Positions 50,130 through 57,112 of a stretch of 57,112 bases of DNA are shown piece after piece. Source of the DNA: an uncultured Lachnospiraceae bacterium. GTDB lineage: Bacteria > Bacillota > Clostridia > Lachnospirales > Lachnospiraceae. The stretch spans positions 1 through 57,112 of the forward strand of contig CALWSF010000022.1 of assembly GCA_944384125.1 (NCBI GenBank), read 5' to 3'. Under the pieces are notes generated by a model. That model had not been told where the DNA came from and did not search any database. It saw only the letters and a list, made by a program, of their open reading frames with translations. Made by a program: the position numbers and the translations under genes. Numbering within the stretch: position 1 is the first letter of the stretch; each line of letters starts with the position of its first letter.

Positions 50130-50186
50130 TTATTTTCCTCCTGAAAAAATGTGTCTGTCGGATATGGCAGCTTTAATATGTTTCAT
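50130..50186 (-). CDS. possible 18-residue leader peptide upstream of the MATE gene
   Basis: An ATG at 50186, preceded by AAAGGAAGG, opens an 18-codon frame (MKHIKAAISDRHIFSGGK) that stops at TAA 4 bases before the MATE start codon. Its last codons are the GGAGG of the MATE ribosome site, so ribosomes on this peptide would affect MATE translation. Expression is not proven. Confidence 0.45.
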   Translation of the reverse strand: MKHIKAAISDRHIFSGGK

Positions 50187-50204
50187 TTTGCTGCCTTCCT
50201 TTCA

Positions 50205-50258
50205 GAAAAAAAACGTGCAGCTTTAACGCAACCGGAATTACGCACATAAGCTACACGT
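50205..50258 (-). terminator. attenuator-like terminator in the MATE leader
   Basis: On the minus strand ACGTGTAGCTT (50248-50258) pairs with AAGCTGCACGT (50213-50223, one mismatch), with further pairing of GCGTAA and TTGCGT inside, followed by at least seven Ts (50206-50212). It begins just after the predicted transcription start and ends before the leader peptide. Readthrough would be needed to express the exporter. Confidence 0.7.
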
Positions 50259-50267
50259 TGTAAATTA

Positions 50268-50296
50268 ATTATATTTATTTAAATAATTTTTTTCAA
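50268..50296 (-). promoter_or_regulatory. MATE operon promoter
   Basis: On the minus strand TTGAAA (50291-50296), a 17-base spacer and a perfect TATAAT (50268-50273). The transcript start falls at the foot of the terminator hairpin. Confidence 0.8.
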
Positions 50297-50417
50297 AGGG
50301 ATTTTTGCACAAAAAAACAGCAAAGCAGGGCGCAAAGAATACGATTATTGCCGCCTTGTTTTTCGTGTGGTAAAATTAAAAAAGAGTGACAATCTGAAAA
50401 CGGAGGTAGAGAGCATA

Positions 50418-50975
50418 ATGAAGGAACGGGATGATGCTGTGCAGCTTGGAGCATTTGAGAGGACGGATACAGACTATTATCAGATGTATCTGGAAGAACT
50501 TAAGGCGGTTACACCGTGTTCTGCAGAAGAGCAGGAGATGCTCCTGAAAGCGCTGGCAGAGGGAAAGAGAGAGGCAGAGGGACGTCTGACAGAGGGAAAG
50601 CTTTTGCAGGCAGTGCGGCTTGCAGAGAGATACAGGGATCGCGGCCTGCCTATGAGTGATCTGGTTCAGGAGGCCAATATGGCGCTTCTTCTGGCCGTTA
50701 AAGAATACGAGACGGGTGATTTTGATTCATTTATGGAACACAGAGTGTGTTCTGCCCTGGAACTTGCTCTGGAGGATCAGAACAGAGAGCTGCAGATAGA
50801 GGAAGAAATGACTGCACGCGTTAATGTACTGAATGATATTTCTGCGTCAATGGCCCGTGAACTGGGACGTGAGGCTACCGTGGAGGAGCTGTCGGAACGG
50901 ATGAAAATGAGTACGGAAGAGATAAAGGATATCATGAAACTGGCGCTGGATGCGGTAAATGTGAGCGGGCAGTAG
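50418..50975 (+). CDS. sigma-70-like protein with regions 2 and 3 only
   Basis: A 185-residue protein. TDYYQMYLEEL resembles region 1.2. The stretch LLQAVRLAERYRDRGLPMSDLVQEANMALLLAVKEYETG resembles the core-binding region 2.1-2.2, and VNVLNDISASMARELGREATVEELSERMKMSTEEIKDIMKLA resembles region 3. Region 4, which contacts the -35 box, is missing, and region 2.4 is weak. The start is ATG at 50418 after ACGGAGG; the longer frame from 50367 has no ribosome site. It may be a degenerate sigma factor, an anti-sigma-like competitor, or a core-binding regulator. The next gene follows after about 50 bases. Confidence 0.75.
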   Translation: MKERDDAVQLGAFERTDTDYYQMYLEELKAVTPCSAEEQEMLLKALAEGKREAEGRLTEGKLLQAVRLAERYRDRGLPMSDLVQEANMALLLAVKEYETGDFDSFMEHRVCSALELALEDQNRELQIEEEMTARVNVLNDISASMARELGREATVEELSERMKMSTEEIKDIMKLALDAVNVSGQ

Positions 50976-51023
50976 GCAGACAGCGGATGTGCCGGATAGA
51001 TGATGCCTTCAGGAGGGATAAAC

Positions 51024-51689
51024 GTGAAATTCTATTTAATACGGCATGGACAGACAGAATGGAATATAGAGGGGAAAATTCAGGGGAAAACGGATATTCC
51101 TTTGAATGAAACGGGAATCAGGCAGGCTCATCTTCTGGCAGAGGCCCTGCGCGCCATGGCATATACGCCAAAAAAACCGGTACCGGCTATTTACAGCAGT
51201 GTGCTTTGCAGGGCGGTACAGACGGCAGAGATAATAAAAACTGCATTTGAGGATGCGGGTGTTTTACCTGTGAGGACACTTTCGCAGCTTCGGGAGGTGG
51301 ATTTCGGTTTCTGGGAAGGACTTACCTGGTCGCAGGTGGAGGAGCGTTATCCGGAAGCTTTTCATTTCTGGGAAGAAAACCCGGCACAGGGAACGCCCAC
51401 AGGAGGAGAAAGCCGGGAGAGCTGCCGGGAACGCTGCCGGAGTGCAGTAGAGCAGATTCTGTCTGAGACAGAGACAGATGTTATTCTTGTGGCACATGGA
51501 GGTATACTTGCCTACGTGGCGGACTATCTGCTTCGAAGTCAGGCCGGAAGAAAGGAAATCATTGTAACGAATGCCAGCATTTCTGTTGTTGAATATGAGC
51601 GGAGCACAGGAGAGGGACATCTGCTGATTCTGAATGATAATTCTTTTCTGGATTCCCAGGGTGCTGGAAAAACAAATAAGTTTTGCTAA
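51024..51689 (+). CDS. histidine phosphatase family protein (phosphoglycerate-mutase-like)
   Basis: A 221-residue enzyme of the histidine phosphatase superfamily. The phospho-acceptor motif FYLIRHGQTEWN is at the very start, followed by IYSSVLCRAVQTAEII, LREVDFGFWEG with the acid/base Glu, and VILVAHGGILAYV with the second His. The set resembles alpha-ribazole or broad-specificity phosphatases (CobC/PhoE-like) rather than glycolytic mutases. The start is GTG at 51024, 7 bases after AGGAGG; upstream ATGs lack such a site. It may be co-transcribed with the sigma-like gene. Confidence 0.9.
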   Translation: MKFYLIRHGQTEWNIEGKIQGKTDIPLNETGIRQAHLLAEALRAMAYTPKKPVPAIYSSVLCRAVQTAEIIKTAFEDAGVLPVRTLSQLREVDFGFWEGLTWSQVEERYPEAFHFWEENPAQGTPTGGESRESCRERCRSAVEQILSETETDVILVAHGGILAYVADYLLRSQAGRKEIIVTNASISVVEYERSTGEGHLLILNDNSFLDSQGAGKTNKFC

Positions 51690-51764
51690 TGTAAAATATT
51701 AGATATATTAATTTTACTAATTTATTAAAGTTGTGTATGATGTGATTGGGTAAAAAGAGCAGCC

Positions 51765-51791
51765 CCGGCTCTGCGGGAAAAGCGGAGCTGG
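51765..51791 (+). terminator. hairpin, possible weak terminator
   Basis: CCGGCTCTGC (51765-51774) pairs, with G-U pairs, to GCGGAGCTGG (51782-51791). Only TTT follows, so termination is uncertain. It lies between the phosphatase gene and purL. I found no purine-riboswitch core here. Confidence 0.4.
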
Positions 51792-51845
51792 TTTCAGGAA
51801 TACCAAAAAAGATTAATTTACAGGAGAAAAACAGGAGGTAAAGGA

Positions 51846-54800
51846 ATGAGCGTAAGACGTATTTACGTGGAGAAAAAGCCGGAGTTTGCCGTTCGTGCAG
51901 GCGAGCTTAAGGAAGAGATCCAAAGCTATCTGGGAATAGACACGATCGGGGAGGTTCGTGTGCTGATCCGCTACGACATTGAGGATGTGTCAGAGGAAGC
52001 CTATCAGAAAGCACTTATTACCATTTTTTCCGAGCCGCCGGTGGATTTTGTCTATGAGGAGACATTTCCGTCAAAAGAGGGGGATACGATTTTTACGGTA
52101 GAGTATCTTCCGGGACAGTTCGATCAGAGAGCTGATTCTGCCGAGCAGTGTGTGAAGCTTTTAAGCGAGGAGGAAAATCCGGTAATCCGCTCTGCTACTA
52201 CTTACGTGATTTCCGGAACCCTCACAGAGGAACAGGTAAATGCTGTCAAATCACTCTGCATCAACCCGGTTGATTCCCGTGAGAACAATAATCCGAAGCC
52301 ACAGACACTCGTTACGGTTTTTGAGCAGCCGGAGGATGTAAAGACGTTTGACGGCTTCTGCAGCTTTGGAGAGGCTGATTTAAAGGCGCTTTATGATTCT
52401 CTGAATCTTGCAATGACCTTCAAGGATTTTCAGCATATTCAGAACTACTTTATAAATGAAGAAAAGAGAGATCCCTCCGTGACAGAAATTCGCGTTCTTG
52501 ACACATACTGGTCGGATCACTGCCGTCACACCACATTCCAGACGGAGCTTAAAGATGTGTCGTTTACGAAGGGAGATTACAATGAGCCTATGGAGGCCTC
52601 TTACCGCCAGTATCTGGCTGACCGGGAGGTAATTTACAAGGGGCGGGATGACAAATTTGTCTGCCTGATGGATCTGGCTCTTATGGCCATGAAAAAACTG
52701 CGCCGGGAAGGCAAGCTGGCGGATCTGGAAGAATCCGAGGAGATCAATGCCTGCAGTATCGTGGTTCCTGTGGAGATTGACGGAAAGGAAGAGGAGTGGC
52801 TCATCAATTTCAAAAATGAGACCCACAACCATCCGACGGAAATTGAGCCCTTCGGAGGTGCGGCTACCTGTCTGGGAGGTGCTATCCGCGATCCTCTTTC
52901 AGGCCGTACTTATGTATATCAGGCCATGCGTGTGACGGGAGCAGCTGATCCCACCCGCCCCATGTCAGAGACACTTCACGGAAAACTTCCTCAGAAGAGA
53001 ATTGTCCGTGATGCAGCGCATGGTTACAGTTCCTACGGTAATCAGATTGGACTTGCCACCGGTTTTGTAAAGGAGATTTATCATCCCAATTATGTGGCAA
53101 AGAGAATGGAGATCGGTGCTGTTATGGCAGCTGCTCCCCGCAAAAATGTAATTCGTGAGACGTCTGATCCGGGCGATGTGATCATTCTGATGGGAGGAAG
53201 AACAGGACGCGACGGAATCGGCGGTGCTACCGGTTCTTCAAAGGTGCACACAGAGGAATCCATTGAAGTCTGCGGTGCTGAAGTTCAGAAGGGAAATGCT
53301 CCCACTGAGAGAAAACTTCAGAGACTTTTCCGCCGTCCCGAGGTAAGCCGTCTCATTAAAAAGTGCAATGATTTCGGAGCAGGCGGTGTTTCAGTTGCCA
53401 TCGGAGAGCTGGCTGCCGGTCTTGAGATTGATCTGGACAAAGTTCCGAAAAAATATGCCGGTCTGGACGGAACAGAGATCGCAATATCCGAGTCTCAGGA
53501 GAGAATGGCTCTCGTTGTGGATCCGAAAAATGTGGATGCCATGCTTGCCTATGCGGCGGAGGAAAACCTTGAAGCCGTTCCGGTAGCGGTTGTTACCGAA
53601 TCTCCCAGACTGGTGCTCAACTGGAGAGGCAAGACGATCGTGGATCTGAGCCGTGCCTTCCTTGATACCAACGGTGCACATCAGGAGACAACTGTGACTG
53701 TGGAAGTTCCCGGACGGGAGGGAAATCTCTTTGAGCGCAGAGAAGTAGGAGATGTAAAGGAGAAATGGCTTACCATGCTGAGCTCCTTGAATGTGTGCTC
53801 TCAGAAGGGCCTTGTAGAGATGTTCGACAGCACGGTGGGAGCAGGAAGTGTGTTCCTTCCCTTCGGAGGCAGGTATCAGCTGACGGAGACACAGGCCATG
53901 CTGGCAAAACTGCCTATGAGCAGAGGCAAGTGCGACACAGTAACCATGATGAGCTATGGGTATGATCCGTATCTGTCCAGCTGGAGCCCTTATCACGGAG
54001 CCGTTTATGCGGTGCTTGATTCCGTTGCAAAGATTGTGGCAAACGGAGGCGATTTCAGAAAGATCCGCTTTACATTCCAGGAGTACTTTAAGCGCATGAC
54101 AGAGGATCCGAAGCGCTGGGGAACACCGTTCTCCGCCCTGCTTGGTGCATACAGCGCACAGCTTGGATTCGGTCTTCCGTCCATCGGCGGAAAAGACAGT
54201 ATGTCCGGAAGCTTTTATGATGAGGAACACGGAGAGATTGACGTTCCGCCGACACTCGTTTCCTTTGCGGTGGATGTATCTGACAGCCGTCATGTAGTGT
54301 CTCCTGAGCTTAAAAAGGCGGGAAGCAAGATTGTTGTGTTCTCTGTTGAGCGCGATGCTTATGATCTGCCTGTATATGAACAGATCATGGACGGATATGA
54401 GAAGCTTTACCGCGATATGGAAGCAGGAAAGATTATTTCTGCCTATGCGGTTGGCGCGAGCGGTATTGCGGAGGCGGTCAGCAAGATGGCTTTCGGAAAC
54501 CGTCTTGGTGTCAAGATTGAACACAATGTGGATCCGCGTGATTTCTTTGCGCCGGGCTGGGGCAATATCGTCTGCGAGGTTCCTGACGGAAAGGTGGGAG
54601 AGCTGTCCATTTCCTATACGGTTATCGGAGAGGTAACGAATCGTGATGCGTTTGAATACGGCAACACGGTAATTTCCATGGATGAAGCACTTAAAGCCTG
54701 GACAGGAACGCTTGAGAAGGTATTCCCGACTCATTCCGGAGCGAAAGTAAAAGAGGCTGAGACAAAGCTTTATCATACAGATTCTGTTTATATCTGCAAA

Positions 54801-55610
54801 CATAAGGTTGCAAAACCGACGGTATTTATCCCGGCAATGCCCGGAACCAACTGTGAGCTGGACAGTGCGAAGGCATTTGAGCATGCGGGAGCAGAGACAA
54901 TTGTCCGCGTGTTCCGCAATCAGAACGCATCCGACATCCGGGAATCCATTGCACAGTACCGCGAGGATATCCGCCGTTCCCAGATTATCATGTTCCCCGG
55001 CGGCTTCTCAGCCGGAGATGAGCCGGACGGATCAGCCAAATTCTTTGCAACTGTGTTCCGGAATGAGACAATGAAAGAAGAAATCGAGCGTCTTCTGCAG
55101 GAGCGGGACGGCTTGATTCTGGGAATCTGCAACGGTTTCCAGACGCTTATCAAGCTGGGACTTCTTCCGGGCGGCTCCATTGAACCGCAGAAGGATGACT
55201 CGCCCACACTGACAACCAATAATATCGGACGCCACATCTCCAGAATGGCATATCTGAAGGTTGTTTCCGATAAATCTCCGTGGCTGCGCGAGGCAGAACT
55301 GGGTGGCGTATATGCAAATCCCATGTCCCATGGCGAGGGACGTTTTGTGGCAAATGACGCATGGCTTGAGCGTCTTATGGCAAATGGCCAGATTGCTCTG
55401 CAGTATGTTGATCCCGAGGGCAATCCGTCTATGGACGAGGAGTGGAATCCCAACGGTTCTTATATGTGCATCGAGGGAATTACCAGCCCGGACGGCCGGA
55501 TCCTCGGAAAGATGGGACATAATGAGAGATGCTGGGAAGGCGTCGGCGTAAATATCTACGGCAATCAGGATATGAAACTTTTCGAGTCTGGAGTAAAATA
55601 TTTCCGTTAA
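51846..55610 (+). CDS. purL: phosphoribosylformylglycinamidine synthase, single-chain form
   Basis: A 1254-residue enzyme for the fourth step of purine synthesis, making FGAM from FGAR, glutamine and ATP. The N-terminal PurS-like part is followed by a linker (LDTYWSDHCRHTTFQTEL), the catalytic core (NFKNETHNHPTEIEPFGGAATCLGG; later GGKDSMSG), and a C-terminal class I glutamine amidotransferase with the nucleophile Cys in LGICNGFQTLIKLG and the His in ANPMSHGEGRF. This is the long form that carries its own glutaminase, so separate PurQ and PurS are not needed. No other pur gene is adjacent. AGGAGGTAAAGG precedes the ATG. Confidence 0.97.
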   Translation: MSVRRIYVEKKPEFAVRAGELKEEIQSYLGIDTIGEVRVLIRYDIEDVSEEAYQKALITIFSEPPVDFVYEETFPSKEGDTIFTVEYLPGQFDQRADSAEQCVKLLSEEENPVIRSATTYVISGTLTEEQVNAVKSLCINPVDSRENNNPKPQTLVTVFEQPEDVKTFDGFCSFGEADLKALYDSLNLAMTFKDFQHIQNYFINEEKRDPSVTEIRVLDTYWSDHCRHTTFQTELKDVSFTKGDYNEPMEASYRQYLADREVIYKGRDDKFVCLMDLALMAMKKLRREGKLADLEESEEINACSIVVPVEIDGKEEEWLINFKNETHNHPTEIEPFGGAATCLGGAIRDPLSGRTYVYQAMRVTGAADPTRPMSETLHGKLPQKRIVRDAAHGYSSYGNQIGLATGFVKEIYHPNYVAKRMEIGAVMAAAPRKNVIRETSDPGDVIILMGGRTGRDGIGGATGSSKVHTEESIEVCGAEVQKGNAPTERKLQRLFRRPEVSRLIKKCNDFGAGGVSVAIGELAAGLEIDLDKVPKKYAGLDGTEIAISESQERMALVVDPKNVDAMLAYAAEENLEAVPVAVVTESPRLVLNWRGKTIVDLSRAFLDTNGAHQETTVTVEVPGREGNLFERREVGDVKEKWLTMLSSLNVCSQKGLVEMFDSTVGAGSVFLPFGGRYQLTETQAMLAKLPMSRGKCDTVTMMSYGYDPYLSSWSPYHGAVYAVLDSVAKIVANGGDFRKIRFTFQEYFKRMTEDPKRWGTPFSALLGAYSAQLGFGLPSIGGKDSMSGSFYDEEHGEIDVPPTLVSFAVDVSDSRHVVSPELKKAGSKIVVFSVERDAYDLPVYEQIMDGYEKLYRDMEAGKIISAYAVGASGIAEAVSKMAFGNRLGVKIEHNVDPRDFFAPGWGNIVCEVPDGKVGELSISYTVIGEVTNRDAFEYGNTVISMDEALKAWTGTLEKVFPTHSGAKVKEAETKLYHTDSVYICKHKVAKPTVFIPAMPGTNCELDSAKAFEHAGAETIVRVFRNQNASDIRESIAQYREDIRRSQIIMFPGGFSAGDEPDGSAKFFATVFRNETMKEEIERLLQERDGLILGICNGFQTLIKLGLLPGGSIEPQKDDSPTLTTNNIGRHISRMAYLKVVSDKSPWLREAELGGVYANPMSHGEGRFVANDAWLERLMANGQIALQYVDPEGNPSMDEEWNPNGSYMCIEGITSPDGRILGKMGHNERCWEGVGVNIYGNQDMKLFESGVKYFR

Positions 55611-55637
55611 CAGGCAACAGATTCGGTATTGATTCGG

Positions 55638-55680
55638 GGGCTCCGCTTATCGGCTTTCAGGGCGATGGGCGGAGCCCTGC
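55638..55680 (+). terminator. terminator after purL
   Basis: GGGCTCCGC (55638-55646) pairs with GCGGAGCCC (55669-55677), followed by TGCTTTA. The stem is strong but the T-run short. Confidence 0.65.
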
Positions 55681-55767
55681 TTTATGTAATGCAATGTGCG
55701 TTATTTGTTAAGAAAATTTAAGCAAAATGTTATACATGGACGAAAAGTTTTTGTTATAATTACCATA

Positions 55768-55792
55768 TCAAAAACGAATACTCTGTTTTTGA
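55768..55792. promoter_or_regulatory. inverted repeat, possible operator
   Basis: A perfect repeat TCAAAAAC-N9-GTTTTTGA (55768-55775 and 55785-55792) lies between a first TATAAT-like box (near 55754-55760) and the main promoter of the next gene. It could bind a dimeric regulator. Confidence 0.4.
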
Positions 55793-55813
55793 AAATACAG
55801 GAGTGCTTTTTCT

Positions 55814-55842
55814 TTGACGTGTATGCACAATTTTGATATAAT
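55814..55842 (+). promoter_or_regulatory. promoter of the cell-wall-binding protein gene
   Basis: TTGACG (55814-55819), a 17-base spacer and a perfect TATAAT (55837-55842), about 45 bases before the start codon. Confidence 0.85.
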
Positions 55843-55887
55843 TAAAGGCGGAGAGAGGTATTCGAAATTAAAAAAGGAGGATGTGGT

Positions 55888-57009
55888 ATGAAGCGATTTT
55901 TGAAAAAGACTCTCGTCTCCATTCTGGTTGGTACCGCGCTTCTGGCGGTAAGCGTACCGGCGTATGCAGCGGATGATATTAAGATCAGCGAAGTGGAGTT
56001 CAGGGTGTCATGGCCTAACGGAAAGCCGGAGGCAGGAGAGAGCAGAGATTTTCCGACAATTCAGCTCTCTAAGGGAAGCGGAAAATGTTCGATTGATGAG
56101 AGCTCTATAGAGTGGGCCGACGGGGATGACGATGACTGGGTAAGAGGAGAAAAACCCACTATTTATCTGACAGTGGATGCAGATGAGAATTATTATTTTT
56201 CTTCTACCAAGGTTTCCATAACAAAGAGTTCCTTTAAGGTTTCAAGAAGATCTGGAAGTGACCGAGATGAGCTGAAAGTAAAGATTACTCTGGATCCTGT
56301 TGAGGGGGATTTGGATGTGATTGAAGATTGCTGGTGGGACGGCAGGACTGCTCACTGGGAGGAAATTGATGACGCGGATAAGTATGAAGTGAAACTTTAC
56401 CGCAACAGTTCCACGGTAACGACGGTTACCACTTCCGGCAGCAGCTATAATCTCTATCCGTATATGACGAGAAGCGGCGATTATACTTTTAAGGTGCGCG
56501 GCATCAGCAATTCTGACGGAGAGACGGGCGACTGGAGCGATGAGTCGGATGAGTACTATATGAATGCCAGTGATGTTTACACGGGCGCTCCGCCCACATC
56601 AGGCAGTTCCTCCGGAAGCGGCGGATGGCTGCAGGATGCGTACGGATGGACCTACTGGCAGAACGGAAAGATGGTAACCAACAGCTGGATTTACGTGGAC
56701 AATGACTGGTATTATATGGCAGCCAATGGCTACATGATGACGGGCTGGATTTTCGTAGATAACAACTGGTTCTATCTGAATCCGATTTCTGACGGAACCA
56801 AGGGTGCCATGAAGACCGGCTGGCAGGCAATAGACGGATACTGGTACTATCTGAATCCCGTATCTGACGGCACAAGAGGAGCCAGAAAGACCAGCTATCA
56901 GCTTATTGACGGAAAGTGGTATTTCCTCGATGTTACATCCGGCGCCCTGTGGGTCAACAGAGCTGCTCCCAATGGTATGGTTGCAGATTCCAATGGTGTG
57001 CTCCACTGA
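55888..57009 (+). CDS. secreted protein with cell-wall-binding repeats
   Basis: A 373-residue secreted protein. A clear signal peptide (MKRFLKKTLVSILVGTALLAVSVPAYA written in two parts: basic start 1-8, hydrophobic 9-22, cleavage after AYA near 27) is followed by an acidic beta-rich domain (about 30-145). Next is a fibronectin-III-like domain (about 146-225: TAHWEEIDDADKYEVKLYR, YTFKVRGISNSDG), a Ser/Gly linker, and about five aromatic wall-binding repeats (GWTYWQNGKMVTNSWIYVD, WYYMAANGYMMTGW). No catalytic domain is recognised, so it is a wall-attached binding or structural protein. AAGGAGG lies 7 bases before the ATG. Confidence 0.85.
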   Translation: MKRFLKKTLVSILVGTALLAVSVPAYAADDIKISEVEFRVSWPNGKPEAGESRDFPTIQLSKGSGKCSIDESSIEWADGDDDDWVRGEKPTIYLTVDADENYYFSSTKVSITKSSFKVSRRSGSDRDELKVKITLDPVEGDLDVIEDCWWDGRTAHWEEIDDADKYEVKLYRNSSTVTTVTTSGSSYNLYPYMTRSGDYTFKVRGISNSDGETGDWSDESDEYYMNASDVYTGAPPTSGSSSGSGGWLQDAYGWTYWQNGKMVTNSWIYVDNDWYYMAANGYMMTGWIFVDNNWFYLNPISDGTKGAMKTGWQAIDGYWYYLNPVSDGTRGARKTSYQLIDGKWYFLDVTSGALWVNRAAPNGMVADSNGVLH

Positions 57010-57042
57010 TAAAATTTAAGAAGATAAAGATAATTAAAGGGG

Positions 57043-57090
57043 GCTGTCGCATCAATGATTAGGAAATCATAGATGCGGCAGCATCTTTTT
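57043..57090 (+). terminator. long terminator hairpin
   Basis: An 18-bp stem with one mismatch and one G-U pair (57043-57060 with 57065-57082) around a 4-base loop, followed by ATCTTTTT. It ends the last gene; nothing coding is visible in the remaining bases. Confidence 0.8.
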
Positions 57091-57112
57091 GCCATTTTTA
57101 AGCCGAAATATT

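Noticed and set aside
51690-51845. Purine riboswitch before purL
   Set aside because: The conserved purine-riboswitch core was not found. Only a simple hairpin is present.
53391-54884. 497-codon open frame antisense to purL
   Set aside because: purL is unmistakable on the plus strand. The antisense frame has no recognisable domain and arises from codon bias.
57043-57090. Insertion-sequence end (GGGGCTGTCGC motif)
   Set aside because: The inverted repeat has a 4-base loop and a T-run directly after a gene, so a terminator explains it. No transposase is visible.

Overview
The window looks like a chromosomal segment of a Gram-positive, probably spore-forming anaerobe of the Clostridia, most likely Lachnospiraceae (Clostridium cluster XIVa). 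This is inferred from protein style and operon content: mcsA-mcsB-clpC, Na+-pumping decarboxylase genes, many choline-binding-type (YG/GW) cell-wall repeats, a single-chain FGAM synthase, strong AGGAGG ribosome sites and moderate GC. No complete mobile element, CRISPR array or rRNA gene was seen. Three tRNA genes (Gly-CCC, Pro-GGG, Trp-CCA) lie on the minus strand, each with a readable promoter and terminator.

Layout. 0-9 kb: a tail fragment, a hotdog thioesterase, a phage-type CHAP endolysin with no phage around it, then a minus-strand block made of a response regulator and histidine kinase followed by an ABC ATPase, a GldG-family protein and a DUF4340 protein. The permease of this ABC system and the start of the GldG gene appear to be deleted. 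The regulator gene and the ABC gene share the same 11-bp-period direct-repeat promoter. 9-13.5 kb: trkA-trkH potassium uptake plus small proteins, one of them extremely Cys-rich with a perfect GX3 repeat. 13.5-25 kb: HAD phosphatase, tRNA-Pro, asnA behind a structured leader RNA, lpd, Xaa-Pro aminopeptidase, a peptidoglycan-binding protein, a MATE exporter, a Bax-inhibitor-1 protein, a GH25 lysozyme and a nitroreductase.

26-31.5 kb: one operon encodes an acyl-CoA carboxyltransferase, an OadG-like subunit, a biotin carrier, the Na+-pump beta subunit and an oxaloacetate/pyruvate carboxyltransferase. Two carboxyl donors could therefore feed one biotin carrier and one pump. 31.7-36.5 kb: a possible 33-residue membrane peptide, then a secreted glucosaminidase ending in a dockerin, directly followed by a membrane-anchored protein starting with a cohesin-like domain. 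This looks like a dedicated two-gene anchoring system for a cell-wall hydrolase and is the strongest candidate for something new.

36.5-44 kb: the protein-quality-control operon mcsA-mcsB-clpC, headed by a short GntR/YtrA-type repressor with its own operator where ctsR is normally found, then an uncharacterised small protein, radA and an MgtC-family gene. 44-57 kb: an HPr-like protein without the phosphorylatable histidine, a Cas4-like/XPD-type helicase fusion, a LysR regulator, a MATE exporter with a cytidylate-kinase-like partner behind an attenuator and leader peptide, a sigma-factor fragment, a histidine phosphatase, purL, and a secreted protein with cell-wall-binding repeats.

All domain names come from reading the translations by eye. 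No database search was run, so family names are recognition-based and boundaries are approximate.
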